The translations under genes and the position numbers were made by a program. 13,236 nt of DNA from an uncultured Verrucomicrobiota bacterium (GTDB lineage Bacteria > Verrucomicrobiota > Kiritimatiellia > RFP12 > UBA1067): assembly GCA_947305825.1 (NCBI GenBank), contig CAMZET010000017.1, forward strand, positions 1-13,236. Direction: 5' to 3'. The notes under the pieces are model-generated. The model saw nothing but the letters and a program-made list of their open reading frames with translations, was not told where the DNA came from and did not search any database. Numbering within the stretch: the stretch's first letter is position 1; every line of letters begins with the position of its first letter. Below, piece after piece: positions 1-6,256 of this stretch.

Positions 1-2
1 TC

Positions 3-1073
3 GCCGAATTCCGCGATGCCCTCAAGGCGTTCTACTCCGTCATCAAGACGCTGGAATCCAAGCAGCGCTTCATGTTCATGACCGGCGTCTCCAAGTTCTC
101 CAAGGTCTCCATCTTCTCCGACTTGAACAACCTCAACGACTGGACGATGAACGCGCGCACGGCGACGCTTTTCGGCTACACGCACGAGGAGGTCTTGAAG
201 TATTTTCCAGGGCGCATCCACGACCTCGCCGAAGCGAACGGCCTCTCGGACGAGGCCGCGTTCGGGAAAATAGTGGAGTGGTACGACGGCTACAGGTTCG
301 AGGAGAACTCGAAGCCCGTGATAAACCCGGTTTCGCTCGGGCAGTGCTTCAACAACCGGAAGTTCGCCAACTACTGGTCGAACACGGCCATGCCGACGTT
401 CCTTGTCGAAATCCTGCGCCGCCATCCGCTCGACTTCTCTTGTCTCGACATCGCGGAAGAGGAACTCGGCAACTACGAGCCTACCGACCCGAAGGCGGCG
501 ACGCTCTTGTTCCAGACGGGGTATCTCACCATCGACACGTTCCGCCAGCGCGGCGCCTCGCGCCGCTACACCCTGAAGCAGCCGAACCTGGAAGTCGAAA
601 ACTCCTTCATGAGCGACGTCGCCGGCGCGTACACCGGGCAGGAACGCTCCAGGGTGTCGAACTACGCCGCCGTCGCCGAAGACGCCCTCTATGACCACGA
701 CGTGCCGAAGTTCCTCAAGGCGCTCAAGTCTTTCTTCTCCGACATCCCATACGACCTGACCGACCGCCAGAACGAGCAGATGTGGCAGACGATATGCTAC
801 GTCGTGCTGCGCTCGATAGGCGTGAACGTGAACGGCGAGGTGAAGACGCACGACGGGCGAATGGACATGGTGGTGGATTTGCCGGGCGACATCTACATAA
901 TCGAGTTCAAGCTTGACCGCCCGGCAGCGGAGGCGATGGAGCAGATACGCGGCAAGGACTACGCCGGAAAGTACGCGCTCTCCGGCAAGCGCCTGACGCT
1001 CGTCGGCATCTCGTTTTCCTCCGAAAAGCGCACGATAGTAGAAGAGCTCGTCGAGGAGCGGCAGCGGATGTAG
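3..1073 (+). CDS. AAA-ATPase-like / PD-(D/E)XK nuclease-fold protein, 5'-truncated by the window
   Basis: The frame is open to the left edge, so the N-terminal ATPase part with its P-loop is missing. The first visible residues (AEFRDALKAFYSVIK) and the following FMTGVSKFSKVSIFSDLNNL block are typical of the AAA-ATPase-like family (PF09820-type) that carries a C-terminal PD-(D/E)XK domain (PF08011-type). The nuclease-like core is visible near the end: a DGRMD segment at 852-866 and, after a beta-hairpin, an EFK triplet at 903-911, which fits the D...E-x-K catalytic layout. These proteins are abundant, often multicopy, in gut and host-associated anaerobes. Their cellular role is not settled; mobile-element or defence-like functions have been suggested. 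The gene ends 145 bp before the T3SS block and is probably an unrelated transcription unit. Family assignment is firm; function is not. Confidence 0.88.
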   Translation, partial: AEFRDALKAFYSVIKTLESKQRFMFMTGVSKFSKVSIFSDLNNLNDWTMNARTATLFGYTHEEVLKYFPGRIHDLAEANGLSDEAAFGKIVEWYDGYRFEENSKPVINPVSLGQCFNNRKFANYWSNTAMPTFLVEILRRHPLDFSCLDIAEEELGNYEPTDPKAATLLFQTGYLTIDTFRQRGASRRYTLKQPNLEVENSFMSDVAGAYTGQERSRVSNYAAVAEDALYDHDVPKFLKALKSFFSDIPYDLTDRQNEQMWQTICYVVLRSIGVNVNGEVKTHDGRMDMVVDLPGDIYIIEFKLDRPAAEAMEQIRGKDYAGKYALSGKRLTLVGISFSSEKRTIVEELVEERQRM

Positions 1074-1133
1074 CGGCGGCATCTGCGGCGGCGGTGCGGC
1101 GGAGCTGGCTATGCAGAGCGCTCGGAAATATGG

Positions 1134-1139
1134 TAAAAT
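1134..1139 (+). promoter_or_regulatory. Candidate -10 box upstream of the 125-aa gene
   Basis: TAAAAT is preceded by TGG in an AT-rich patch (AAATATGGTAAAATATAGG) that stands out from GC-rich flanks. The yejB leader has a similar ATGGTATACT. No convincing -35 hexamer is visible at 16-18 bp. If used, the leader to the ATG at 1219 would be about 70 nt. It could drive the start of the T3SS block. Confidence 0.35.
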
Positions 1140-1218
1140 ATAGGCGTATCATGGCGGAGAGGGCGAGCGCGGCTGTGACGCGCCGCCGCCGCTTGGGTAG
1201 ACCGTGAAAGGAGAAAGG

Positions 1219-1596
1219 ATGCAGGACGCGAATTCCAACCGCGAGGTCGAGGCGTACCTCGCTCGGATACGCAAGACGATTGCGGACTCGAACCGCATGG
1301 TCGAGCAGGCGGAGTTGCGCCTGGCGGAGACCGACCGCCTTCTGGAGTCGCAGGGGGTGACGCGCGAGCAGGTGATGGCGATGCGCTTCACGGAGGAGCA
1401 GCGCGAGATGGCGAACCGGGAGCTCGAGCGGCGCGGCCTTCAGCCGCTGGAGGAAGAGGAGCCTGCGGGCGCGGACGTGTACGCGGCGGCGGCGGCTCCG
1501 CACGGCCTTGCGGGAATGCGCCCGGCCGACGCAGAGCGCGAGGTAGAGGAGCGCCAGAAAAAATTCGGCATGATGATGAAACCTTTCATGATTTAA
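1219..1596 (+). CDS. Small charged coiled-coil protein, LcrG-position candidate chaperone
   Basis: Encodes 125 aa with no cysteine, no signal peptide and no membrane segment. I do not recognise a family. Residues about 8-46 and 52-77 are rich in Glu, Arg and Leu and look helical or coiled coil. A Glu/Ala-rich linker (about 78-100) follows, and then a C-terminal charged helix ending in a Met/Phe-rich tail (FGMMMKPFMI). ATG 1219 is preferred over an in-frame GTG at 1204 because AAAGGAG (1207-1213) lies at ideal spacing before the ATG. It is first in the T3SS block, directly before the 283-aa protein. In lcrGVH-yopBD-type operons this slot holds the small chaperone of the needle-tip protein, so a chaperone or export regulator is a reasonable guess from position only. 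It could instead be a small secreted protein. Confidence 0.75.
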   Translation: MQDANSNREVEAYLARIRKTIADSNRMVEQAELRLAETDRLLESQGVTREQVMAMRFTEEQREMANRELERRGLQPLEEEEPAGADVYAAAAAPHGLAGMRPADAEREVEERQKKFGMMMKPFMI

Positions 1597-1606
1597 GGTG
1601 TATACC
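1577..1606 (+). promoter_or_regulatory. Predicted promoter, T3SS-type element 1
   Basis: TGAAAC (1577-1582), an 18-bp spacer, and TATACC (1601-1606) preceded by GTG. It overlaps the last codons of the 125-aa gene and lies about 27 bp before the ATG of the 283-aa gene. The same arrangement with identical spacing occurs before sctE and sctB, which is the main support. Confidence 0.5.
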
Positions 1607-1632
1607 ACGGCAGAGAAGAAAGGAACGAAAAC

Positions 1633-2484
1633 ATGAACGACATAACCAATCTCAGCGCCGCAGTCGCTTCCACCGCTTCCGCCAGACCGCTGGCGGCTCT
1701 CGAGCAGCCGCTCGCCGCCGAAACCGCCCAGACGCCCATCCTCGCCGGCAAGAGCCTCACCGTCTCCAACGCTTTGAGCGACATCGAGAAACTCGTCGCC
1801 AAAATCGAGACCGAGAGCGCAGACGCGCGAGAGTCCGTCGCCAAAATGCGCATCAACGCCGTCCTCACGCTCCTCGAGGGCATGAACGTGAACCTCACCG
1901 CAGAGCAGTCCGAGGCGTTCGCCCAAATCCTGGAGCTCGGCGAGCAGTCCAACGTGCTGGAAGGGGAACTCTCGGAACTCTACACCAAATACGGCATCAC
2001 GGACACGACGCTCTCCAGCGTCATCATGGACGCGAAAATCAAGTCGCTCGAGCGCGCCGTCGAACGCGCCGTCCAGGAAGGCAAGGACCACTTGGAGAAC
2101 GTCGAGAAGGCCAAAGAGCTGCGCGAGAGCGACCAGGAATCCGAGAAGGTGACGGAACTCAAGGCGCAGCTGGAGACCGCGAAGGCCGACAAGGCGCGCA
2201 TCGCCGACCTCGAATCGAAGATTTCGTCCATTTCGGCGCAGATTGACGAGGCGACGGCGGCCATCGGCGAAAAGGCCCTCGCAAACATCGCCGCCGCGCT
2301 CGAGGCCAAGGCCAACACCGACGACGTCACGTTCGACGAGAAGCCGAAATCCACTGCCGAACTCGAGAAGGACGCCCTCAAGGAAGTCGAGACCAACCCG
2401 CTCAAGGCCATACGCGAAGCGCTGGAACGCCAGGACGAGGTCGTCCTCGACACCATCGGCGAAAACCGCGAACTCAAGGCGTAG
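1633..2484 (+). CDS. Hydrophilic coiled-coil protein, candidate T3SS needle-tip or secreted protein (LcrV position)
   Basis: Encodes 283 aa, strongly acidic and Ala/Glu-rich, with no Cys or Trp and no transmembrane stretch. The N-terminal 40 residues are Ala/Ser/Thr-rich and disordered-looking, as in T3SS export signals. Two helical blocks follow: about 45-118 (including a Leu-rich patch near 75-82) and about 125-225 (heptad-like Leu/Ala/Glu/Lys). A Thr/Asp/Pro-rich break (228-240) and a final helix (241-283) complete it. AAAGGA precedes the ATG by 7 nt. It lies between the small coiled-coil gene and the SycD-type chaperone, where LcrV/PcrV lies in Yersinia and Pseudomonas, and its size is near that of LcrV (about 326 aa). 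I see no clear LcrV or IpaD sequence motifs, so the tip role rests on position and architecture. Another secreted substrate or an extra translocator partner is possible. Confidence 0.8.
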   Translation: MNDITNLSAAVASTASARPLAALEQPLAAETAQTPILAGKSLTVSNALSDIEKLVAKIETESADARESVAKMRINAVLTLLEGMNVNLTAEQSEAFAQILELGEQSNVLEGELSELYTKYGITDTTLSSVIMDAKIKSLERAVERAVQEGKDHLENVEKAKELRESDQESEKVTELKAQLETAKADKARIADLESKISSISAQIDEATAAIGEKALANIAAALEAKANTDDVTFDEKPKSTAELEKDALKEVETNPLKAIREALERQDEVVLDTIGENRELKA

Positions 2485-2540
2485 CGCCGTAGCACCCGGC
2501 AGCAAGAAAACATTTGCACCAGACAAAAACCACATAAGGC

Positions 2541-2571
2541 AACCCCATTATCAACCCCATAACAACCCCAT
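2541..2571 (+). repeat. Three direct copies of AACCCCAT in the chaperone-gene leader
   Basis: AACCCCAT occurs at 2541-2548, 2553-2560 and 2564-2571 (periods 12 and 11), just before the AAAGGA ribosome-binding site of the TPR chaperone gene. The 105-bp gap 2485-2589 shows no clear promoter or hairpin apart from this. The near-helical-turn spacing would suit a regulator-binding array or an mRNA element, but the function is unknown. Confidence 0.6.
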
Positions 2572-2589
2572 CTGAAAGGAACGACAGAC

Positions 2590-3114
2590 ATGGCGACAAT
2601 CACCGAGGCGGACATTAAGGAAGCGGCAGAGAAGATTATCAGGGACGGCGCGACCGTCAAGGAGCTCAAGGGCATCACGAACGAGGAAATGGAGGCGGTG
2701 TATTCGCTTGCGTACAACTTCTACCGCACGGGGAAGTACGATGACGCGGAGAAGCTGTTCAATTTCCTGGCGCTGTTCGACCATCTGAACCCGAAGTTCT
2801 GGATTGGCGTCGGGGCGGTGCGCCAGGTGAAGAAGAACTTCGAGGGGGCGGTGCAGGCGTACGGCTATGCGTCTTTTCTTGATTTGAAGGACCCGAAGCC
2901 GCAGCTGCACGCGGCGGAGTGCTACCTGGCGATGGGGGACAAGCGCAACGCGGCGAGCGCCTTGGAGGCGCTCAACGAGTTCTGCCCGAAGGACACCGAG
3001 ACCGGGCGCGAATACCGCGCCAAAGCGGAGAAGCTGCGCGCGATGGTGGGCGAGGAGGCGTTCGCGTCGCTCGCGGCCGAGGACGAGAAGGCAGCGGAGG
3101 CCAAGGCCGAGTAG
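2590..3114 (+). CDS. SycD/LcrH/CesD-type TPR chaperone of T3SS translocators
   Basis: Encodes 174 aa, close to the usual 160-170 of class II T3SS chaperones. Three tetratricopeptide repeats are visible at about residues 35-65, 69-102 and 103-136. Family-typical stretches include LAYNFYRTGKYDDAEKLF (40-57), FWIGVGAVRQ (70-79), then A-x-Q-A-Y-x-Y-A, and HAAECYLAMGD (107-117), all matching the LcrH/SycD pattern. Members bind the hydrophobic translocators in the cytosol through the concave TPR groove and keep them unfolded and separate until export. The gene sits directly upstream of sctE and sctB, its expected clients. The C-terminal 15-20 residues are a low-complexity Glu/Ala/Lys tail. The start is ATG 2590 with AAAGGA 8 nt upstream. 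In Yersinia, LcrH also helps control translocator expression; that role here is only possible. Confidence 0.92.
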   Translation: MATITEADIKEAAEKIIRDGATVKELKGITNEEMEAVYSLAYNFYRTGKYDDAEKLFNFLALFDHLNPKFWIGVGAVRQVKKNFEGAVQAYGYASFLDLKDPKPQLHAAECYLAMGDKRNAASALEALNEFCPKDTETGREYRAKAEKLRAMVGEEAFASLAAEDEKAAEAKAE

Positions 3115-3126
3115 CGCCAAGGCAGA

Positions 3127-3146
3127 GTAGCGGAAGATTCCGCTAC
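3127..3146 (+). terminator. Hairpin after the chaperone gene, possible weak terminator
   Basis: GTAGCGGA (3127-3134) pairs perfectly with TCCGCTAC (3139-3146) around the loop AGAT. No T-tract follows, so intrinsic termination is doubtful. It sits just before the predicted sctE promoter and may be an attenuator or mRNA-stability element. Confidence 0.4.
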
Positions 3147-3152
3147 CTCCGG

Positions 3153-3182
3153 TGTAACTTTCCGTCGCGCAGCGTGTAGACA
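3153..3182 (+). promoter_or_regulatory. Predicted promoter, T3SS-type element 2 (sctE)
   Basis: TGTAAC (3153-3158), an 18-bp spacer, and TAGACA (3177-3182). It aligns with the element before sctB as GTGTAAC, 15 bases, then GTGTA(T/G)ACA. The leader to the sctE ATG would be about 56 nt and contains a small hairpin (3193-3208). Alternatively the repeated GTGTA half-sites are a regulator-binding direct repeat. Confidence 0.55.
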
Positions 3183-3192
3183 AGGCGAGAAG

Positions 3193-3208
3193 GGCGCGTT
3201 CAAGCGCC
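3193..3208 (+). other. Small stem-loop in the sctE leader
   Basis: GGCGC (3193-3197) and GCGCC (3204-3208) can pair around a 6-nt loop. An A-rich run and the ribosome-binding site AAAGGAG follow. The A-run is not a T-tract, so this is not a terminator on the + strand. It may affect translation initiation of sctE, but the stem is short. Confidence 0.3.
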
Positions 3209-3244
3209 GGAGGGATTTAAAAAAAAGAAGAAAGGAGCACGACA

Positions 3245-4357
3245 ATGGCAGGAGAAATACAAGGCATCAACCAGCAGGCGCCGCAGAGGCCCGTATACGT
3301 GGACCAGGCGGCGAATCTGGCCAAGGGCGCGGGGCTTACGCAGTCGGCGACGCAGGCGGCGAAGGAAGTCGCGGCCCTTCTTGGCGGCAGGGGAGTGAGC
3401 GTGACGCCCGTGAACACGACCAGGACCGGGGCTCCGGGCGAGACGACGGGTGCGGTCGGCATCCCGCAGCTCGACAACCCCGACGACGAAAAGGCTCTCC
3501 AGGCCAACCTCGAGAAGCTCATCGCCTACCTGCAGCTCGACAACGACGAGCGCCAGGCAGAGATGGCCAAGGAGCGCATCGAGATTCAGAAGGAGACGCT
3601 TTCGACGGAGCACAAGGACCGTCTGGACAAGATAAACGAGTCGCTCGAGAAGATGGACGAGGCGGCCAAGGCGCGCACGATCAGCCGCATATTCGGGTGG
3701 ATAGCGGCGATTGTGTCGGTGATAGCGGCGGTCGTGACGACGATAGCTACCGGCGGCGCGGCGGCGGGCTTCGCGATAGCCGGTGCGGCAGTCGCCGTGG
3801 CGTCGCTCATTGGCAGCGAGACGGGGCTGACGGACAAGCTTATCGAGAGTCTGGCGAAGGCGATGGAGGACGCCGGCATGAGCAAGAAGAACGCGCAGAT
3901 TTTGGCGGCGCTCACGGTGAACCTGGCGATAATCGCGCTGTCGGCGGGCCTGAGCATAGGCGGCACGGTGTCAGCCGCGGCAAACGTGGCCAAGGCGGCC
4001 GCGAAAACGGCCGAGACGGCCTCGAAGGTCGGCGGCATCATTTCGGAGGGTGTCCGTGCCGCTGCCAGGTCCATGCAGTCCGCCGTCGCCATCGCGAGCA
4101 CAGCCATCGGCATCGGCGGCCTCGCGGCGGGCGTCGGTTCCACCGTCACCAACTACAAGGCCGAGAACGCCAAGGCCGACGCCACGGAGCTGCAGAAAAT
4201 CATGCAGGAACTCCAGCGCCGCCTCGACGAGAGCGAAGAGGAACTAAACGCCATCCTCCAGGCCATACAGGATGCCACGGGCCAGATTGCGGACATCCTG
4301 GCGTCCGAGACGGATACCCAGAGCGAAATAGCCGGCAAGATTGGTCAGATGGCGTAA
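3245..4357 (+). CDS. sctE: T3SS major translocator SctE (YopB/SseC/EspD family)
   Basis: Encodes 370 aa and fits the SseC/YopB family (PF04888-type). It has an Ala/Gln/Asn-rich N-terminus suited to T3SS export, then a charged coiled coil (about 84-143). A signature hydrophobic hairpin region follows, beginning ISRIFGWIAAIVSVIAA (147-163) and running to about 190. A second hydrophobic stretch lies at 217-245 and a third at 276-300. The C-terminal coiled coil is at 305-345. There is no cysteine. Family members insert into the target-cell membrane and, with the minor translocator, form the pore through which effectors pass. The gene follows its presumed chaperone and precedes sctB, the normal order. 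ATG 3245 has AAAGGAG 8 nt upstream. Codon choice changes near 4050 from G-ending to C-ending codons within the same frame. Family confidence is high; the subfamily (YopB-like or SseC-like) is not resolved. Confidence 0.9.
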   Translation: MAGEIQGINQQAPQRPVYVDQAANLAKGAGLTQSATQAAKEVAALLGGRGVSVTPVNTTRTGAPGETTGAVGIPQLDNPDDEKALQANLEKLIAYLQLDNDERQAEMAKERIEIQKETLSTEHKDRLDKINESLEKMDEAAKARTISRIFGWIAAIVSVIAAVVTTIATGGAAAGFAIAGAAVAVASLIGSETGLTDKLIESLAKAMEDAGMSKKNAQILAALTVNLAIIALSAGLSIGGTVSAAANVAKAAAKTAETASKVGGIISEGVRAAARSMQSAVAIASTAIGIGGLAAGVGSTVTNYKAENAKADATELQKIMQELQRRLDESEEELNAILQAIQDATGQIADILASETDTQSEIAGKIGQMA

Positions 4358-4363
4358 AAAGCG

Positions 4364-4392
4364 GGCGCGCTCCGCGCGAAACGGAGCGCGCC
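4364..4392 (+). terminator. Strong GC hairpin between sctE and sctB
   Basis: GGCGCGCTCCG (4364-4374) and CGGAGCGCGCC (4382-4392) form a perfect 11-bp stem with the 7-nt loop CGCGAAA. It starts 6 nt after the sctE stop codon. There is no T-tract, so it may be a Rho-independent terminator of reduced strength, an mRNA 3'-end stabiliser for sctE, or an attenuator. The predicted sctB promoter starts 4 bp downstream, which fits a transcription-unit boundary. Confidence 0.6.
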
Positions 4393-4396
4393 GGCG

Positions 4397-4426
4397 TGTA
4401 ACCTCGGTGCGCCGGGCGTGTATACA
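4397..4426 (+). promoter_or_regulatory. Predicted promoter, T3SS-type element 3 (sctB)
   Basis: TGTAAC (4397-4402), an 18-bp spacer, and TATACA (4421-4426) preceded by GTG. It is nearly the same as the sctE element and lies directly after the strong hairpin. The ATG of sctB follows 31 bp later. It would drive sctB and probably the three paralogues behind it, which have no promoter of their own that I can see. Confidence 0.58.
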
Positions 4427-4457
4427 GGGCGAAGACAACTAAGAAAGGAACATAACA

Positions 4458-6218
4458 ATGAACGTGCAATTTGACAGCAAAGTCGGCTCCTCGCTATGGC
4501 AGAACATCCTCGGCGGGCTTAATCTTAATGGAGCAGGCGGGACGCAGGGGACGCAGGGAACGCAGGGGACGCAGGGGACGCAGGAGACCCAGGAGACCCA
4601 GGAGACGCAGGGAACGCAGGGGACCCAGGAGACGCAGGAGACGCAGGGCGCCGGCGACGAGTCGCTCACGATTTCCGATGCGCCTGCCACCGCGCCGGGC
4701 GCCGGCGAAGCCTCCGCGCCCGACGACCTGGAGACGCCGAAAACGACCTCCGAAAACGCCGGCGGCGAAGTCGCGACCACCGCGTCCAAGGCCAAGGGCG
4801 TCATGTTCGACCTCTACGCGCTAATGGCGCTGCTGGTCGACGTCGCGCAGCAGGAGCGCGACTCGGCGCGCGCACTTCGCGACACCGAGAACAAGGCCAT
4901 CCAGAACTCCATCATCGCGCAGGCCGAGGCGCAGCGCGACGCCGCTGTCGTCGGCGCCGTAGTCGGCAGCATCTGCGGCGTCCTCTCCGCCGGCGTCTCC
5001 GTCGGCATGCTGGTCGGCCAGAGCGCCGCCTACAAGCAGCAGCTCAATGCGGCCGGCGCCTCCGGCAACGACGCGGCGCAGACCCACCTTACCGTCCTCA
5101 AGGGCGCAGATACCGAGCAGAACGCACACATCCAGCTCGCTGAAATAAGTGAGAAAGTAGGCATCGACATATCCACTTCCGTCGCCAACGCAATCGACGC
5201 GAAGGTGGCCGAGCCGAAGGCACAGTTCGAGAATGCGCGCGCCGAGGCGCAGACAGCGCAGAACAGGCTCAACGACAGGACCGAGACGCTGCGCGACACG
5301 GGCGTCAACCCCGACAACTTCGACATCGCCGACCTCCGCCAGCAGAAGGCGACCGCGCAGACCGAGTTCGACCAGGCCCAGCAGGCCAAAGACAACTTCC
5401 AGGGCGACCAGAACTCGCCGGAATACCAGCAGCTCACCCAGACGGTCGAGGCCAAGCGCACCAACCTGGTCGATGCGGATACCAAAGTCCGCGCCGCCGA
5501 GCAGTTCATCGAGGCCAAGAACGACAACACCGCCAAGCAGGCCACGCTCGCCGAAAAGCGCGAAAACTACCGCATCGCCCTCGACAACGCAGCGAGCGAT
5601 TTCGCCGAGAGCTACACCAACACGACCGGACGCAAACTCAACAGCGCCAACGCCTACAAAGAGGCTTCCGCCACCGCCAAGGCAGACTACCAGGCCGCCA
5701 AGGACGCTGTCAAGGCCAACGATACGCCGGAGAACCGCCAGGCCCTGGCCGACGCCACGGACCGCCTCATTGCCGCCGATGTCTCCGCCGGCAAGAAGGG
5801 CATGGCGGTCGCCTACGCCTACGCCGCCGACAAGCTCGCCAGCGAGGGGCTCATGACGCCCGCAGAGTACAAGACCGCCATCACCGAGGCCAAGAGCGAC
5901 GCGATGCTCGCCGCCAAGCAGCTCAACGCCGACGCCAACTACCAGGACGCGCTTCACAAAATCGAGAAGTTCGGCGCAATCAACAATATCAACGTCGCGC
6001 TCGGCAACATGATGCAGAACGTCATCCAGAACGTGGTGGCCGGCGTCAATGCCGAAGCCACGCGCAGGGGCGCCGAACAGCAGAAGCAGCAGGAGATGCT
6101 CGACCAGACGAAGGACCTCTTCGCCAACGCCCAGCAGCTCATGCAGTCGGTCATCGACCTCATGCAGGCCGTTATCGCCGCAGAGTCGCAGTCCATGCGC
6201 GACGCCATCCAGGCGTAG
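4458..6218 (+). CDS. sctB: Large T3SS minor translocator, SctB-like (YopD/EspB type)
   Basis: Encodes 586 aa. An N-terminal export-like stretch (1-27) is followed by twelve G/E-T-Q tripeptides (28-63) and a Pro/Ala/Glu-rich disordered segment (64-112). An amphipathic helix (114-160) leads into a single hydrophobic segment, AAVVGAVVGSICGVLSAGVS (162-181), extending to about 187. A very long Ala/Gln/Asp/Lys coiled-coil region (about 225-500) follows. The C-terminal part (about 515-586) has MMQNVIQNVVAGVN and a closing helix QQLMQSVIDLMQAVIAAESQ, like the C-termini of YopD/IpaC/EspB-class translocators. One membrane segment next to an SctE gene is the usual partner arrangement. At 586 aa it is nearly twice YopD (306 aa), mainly through the central coiled coil. 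The only cysteine lies in the membrane segment. ATG 4458 has AAAGGA 8 nt upstream. The role is inferred from architecture and position more than from close similarity. Confidence 0.75.
   Translation: MNVQFDSKVGSSLWQNILGGLNLNGAGGTQGTQGTQGTQGTQETQETQETQGTQGTQETQETQGAGDESLTISDAPATAPGAGEASAPDDLETPKTTSENAGGEVATTASKAKGVMFDLYALMALLVDVAQQERDSARALRDTENKAIQNSIIAQAEAQRDAAVVGAVVGSICGVLSAGVSVGMLVGQSAAYKQQLNAAGASGNDAAQTHLTVLKGADTEQNAHIQLAEISEKVGIDISTSVANAIDAKVAEPKAQFENARAEAQTAQNRLNDRTETLRDTGVNPDNFDIADLRQQKATAQTEFDQAQQAKDNFQGDQNSPEYQQLTQTVEAKRTNLVDADTKVRAAEQFIEAKNDNTAKQATLAEKRENYRIALDNAASDFAESYTNTTGRKLNSANAYKEASATAKADYQAAKDAVKANDTPENRQALADATDRLIAADVSAGKKGMAVAYAYAADKLASEGLMTPAEYKTAITEAKSDAMLAAKQLNADANYQDALHKIEKFGAINNINVALGNMMQNVIQNVVAGVNAEATRRGAEQQKQQEMLDQTKDLFANAQQLMQSVIDLMQAVIAAESQSMRDAIQA
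4539..4646 (+). repeat. 9-bp tandem repeat encoding (Gly/Glu)-Thr-Gln x12
   Basis: Twelve consecutive 9-bp units of the form G(G/A)(G/A)-AC(G/C)-CAG encode GTQ x5, ETQ x3, GTQ x2 and ETQ x2 (residues 28-63 of the SctB-like protein). The units are close to identical at DNA level, so slipped-strand copy-number change is likely and would always keep the frame. Confidence 0.97.
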
Positions 6219-6256
6219 CGCAGGACGGGACAGGGGAGTCACGGAGCGAATTGCCC

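Noticed and set aside
1204..1218. GTG start for the 125-aa gene
   Set aside because: It would place the AAAGGAG ribosome-binding site inside the coding region; ATG 1219 has ideal spacing to it.
907..2535. 542-aa open frame on the minus strand
   Set aside because: It runs antisense to several well-supported + strand genes, is Arg/Leu/Gly/Val-biased as expected for the complement of Glu/Ala-rich GC-rich coding sequence, and has no recognisable domain.
4539..4646. Tandem repeats as a CRISPR array
   Set aside because: The units are 9 bp, contiguous and in frame with a coding gene; there are no spacers.
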